Shown one piece after another: positions 6,448 through 6,529 of a DNA stretch of 6,529 nt. The notes beneath the pieces are model-generated. The model had not been told where the DNA came from and did not search any database. It was given only the letters and a program-made list of their open reading frames with translations. Each line of letters opens with the position of its first letter. Positions within the stretch are counted from its first letter, which is position 1. The DNA lies in contig JAJKJG010000167.1 in the NCBI GenBank assembly GCA_021154065.1, positions 1 to 6,529 on the forward strand, given 5' to 3'. A program made the position numbers and the translations under genes. The stretch is from Methylobacterium sp. Its GTDB lineage: Bacteria; Pseudomonadota; Alphaproteobacteria; Rhizobiales; Beijerinckiaceae.

Positions 6448-6529
6448 GTGACGCGAAGGCGGAATCCCGTTCCGGCGCGCCGAGCCACGGCCCGGGACTG
6501 GCTGGGAGCTTTCGCAGTGTTGATCCTGC
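6448..6529 (+). CDS. Possible start of another exported or membrane protein, cut by the window end
   Basis: GTG at 6448 opens a frame that runs off the window: MTRRRNPVPARRATARDW followed by LGAFAVLIL. A basic N-terminus leading into a hydrophobic run is what a signal anchor or signal peptide looks like. The GTG overlaps the TGA (6449-6451) of the doubtful 50-codon frame, and no clear ribosome binding site is present. A later GTG or TTG near 6513-6518 could be the real start. In related clusters a CXXCW-motif protein often accompanies these genes, but nothing here identifies it. Confidence 0.25.
   Translation, partial: MTRRRNPVPARRATARDWLGAFAVLIL

Noticed and set aside
6299..6451. 50-codon frame (GTG start) as a small protein gene
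   Set aside because: Pro/Ala-rich without family features or a ribosome binding site, and it contains the repeat motifs; not supported enough to call.
5973..6488. Minus-strand open frame opposite the DUF3280-like gene
   Set aside because: Arg/Ser/Pro-rich shadow with no recognisable features; the plus strand carries a conserved family pattern.

Overview
The window looks like chromosomal DNA of a GC-rich alphaproteobacterium, most likely a Hyphomicrobiales methylotroph such as a Methylobacteriaceae member. This rests on strongly GC-ending codons, a phasin gene, and a gene set known from PQQ/lanthanide-dependent alcohol oxidation clusters. No genus is claimed, and no rRNA, tRNA, insertion sequence or CRISPR array is visible.

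Layout from left to right. (1) Positions 1-618, plus strand: the C-terminal part of a phasin-family protein whose start lies outside the window. (2) 619-801: a convergent gap with a perfect 9-bp inverted repeat and a short coding-like stretch on the minus strand that lacks a usable start, probably a gene remnant. (3) 802-5643, minus strand: a compact six-gene operon read right to left. Its genes encode a periplasmic substrate-binding protein (lutA/pedA1 type), a seven-bladed YVTN beta-propeller, an ABC ATPase (lutE/pedB type), an ABC-2 permease (lutF/pedC type), an exported helical protein in the lutG position, and a small exported beta-rich protein. The first five are packed with overlaps or gaps of at most about 22 nt, and the sixth follows after 43 nt. 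(4) 5644-5772: a divergent intergenic region with two perfect dyads, the likely control region. (5) 5773-6285, plus strand: an exported DUF3280-like protein with a CNGC motif. (6) 6286-6529: a short region with repeated TTCCGGCG motifs, ending in the possible start of another gene cut by the window edge.

The core ABC system belongs to the families described as 'PQQ-dependent alcohol dehydrogenase system' ABC transporter components. These correspond to lut genes in Methylorubrum extorquens and pedA1A2BC in Pseudomonas putida, where they are linked to lanthanide uptake or use for XoxF/PedH-type quinoprotein dehydrogenases. The likely picture is a periplasmic binding protein plus an inner-membrane ABC machine, with several exported accessory proteins (propeller, lutG-like, small beta protein, DUF3280-like) working in the periplasm. 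The TonB receptor (lutH) and lanmodulin (lanM), which I recall as following lutG in M. extorquens, are absent here. An unrecognised small exported protein sits at the end of the operon instead, and this is the most interesting departure from the known arrangement.
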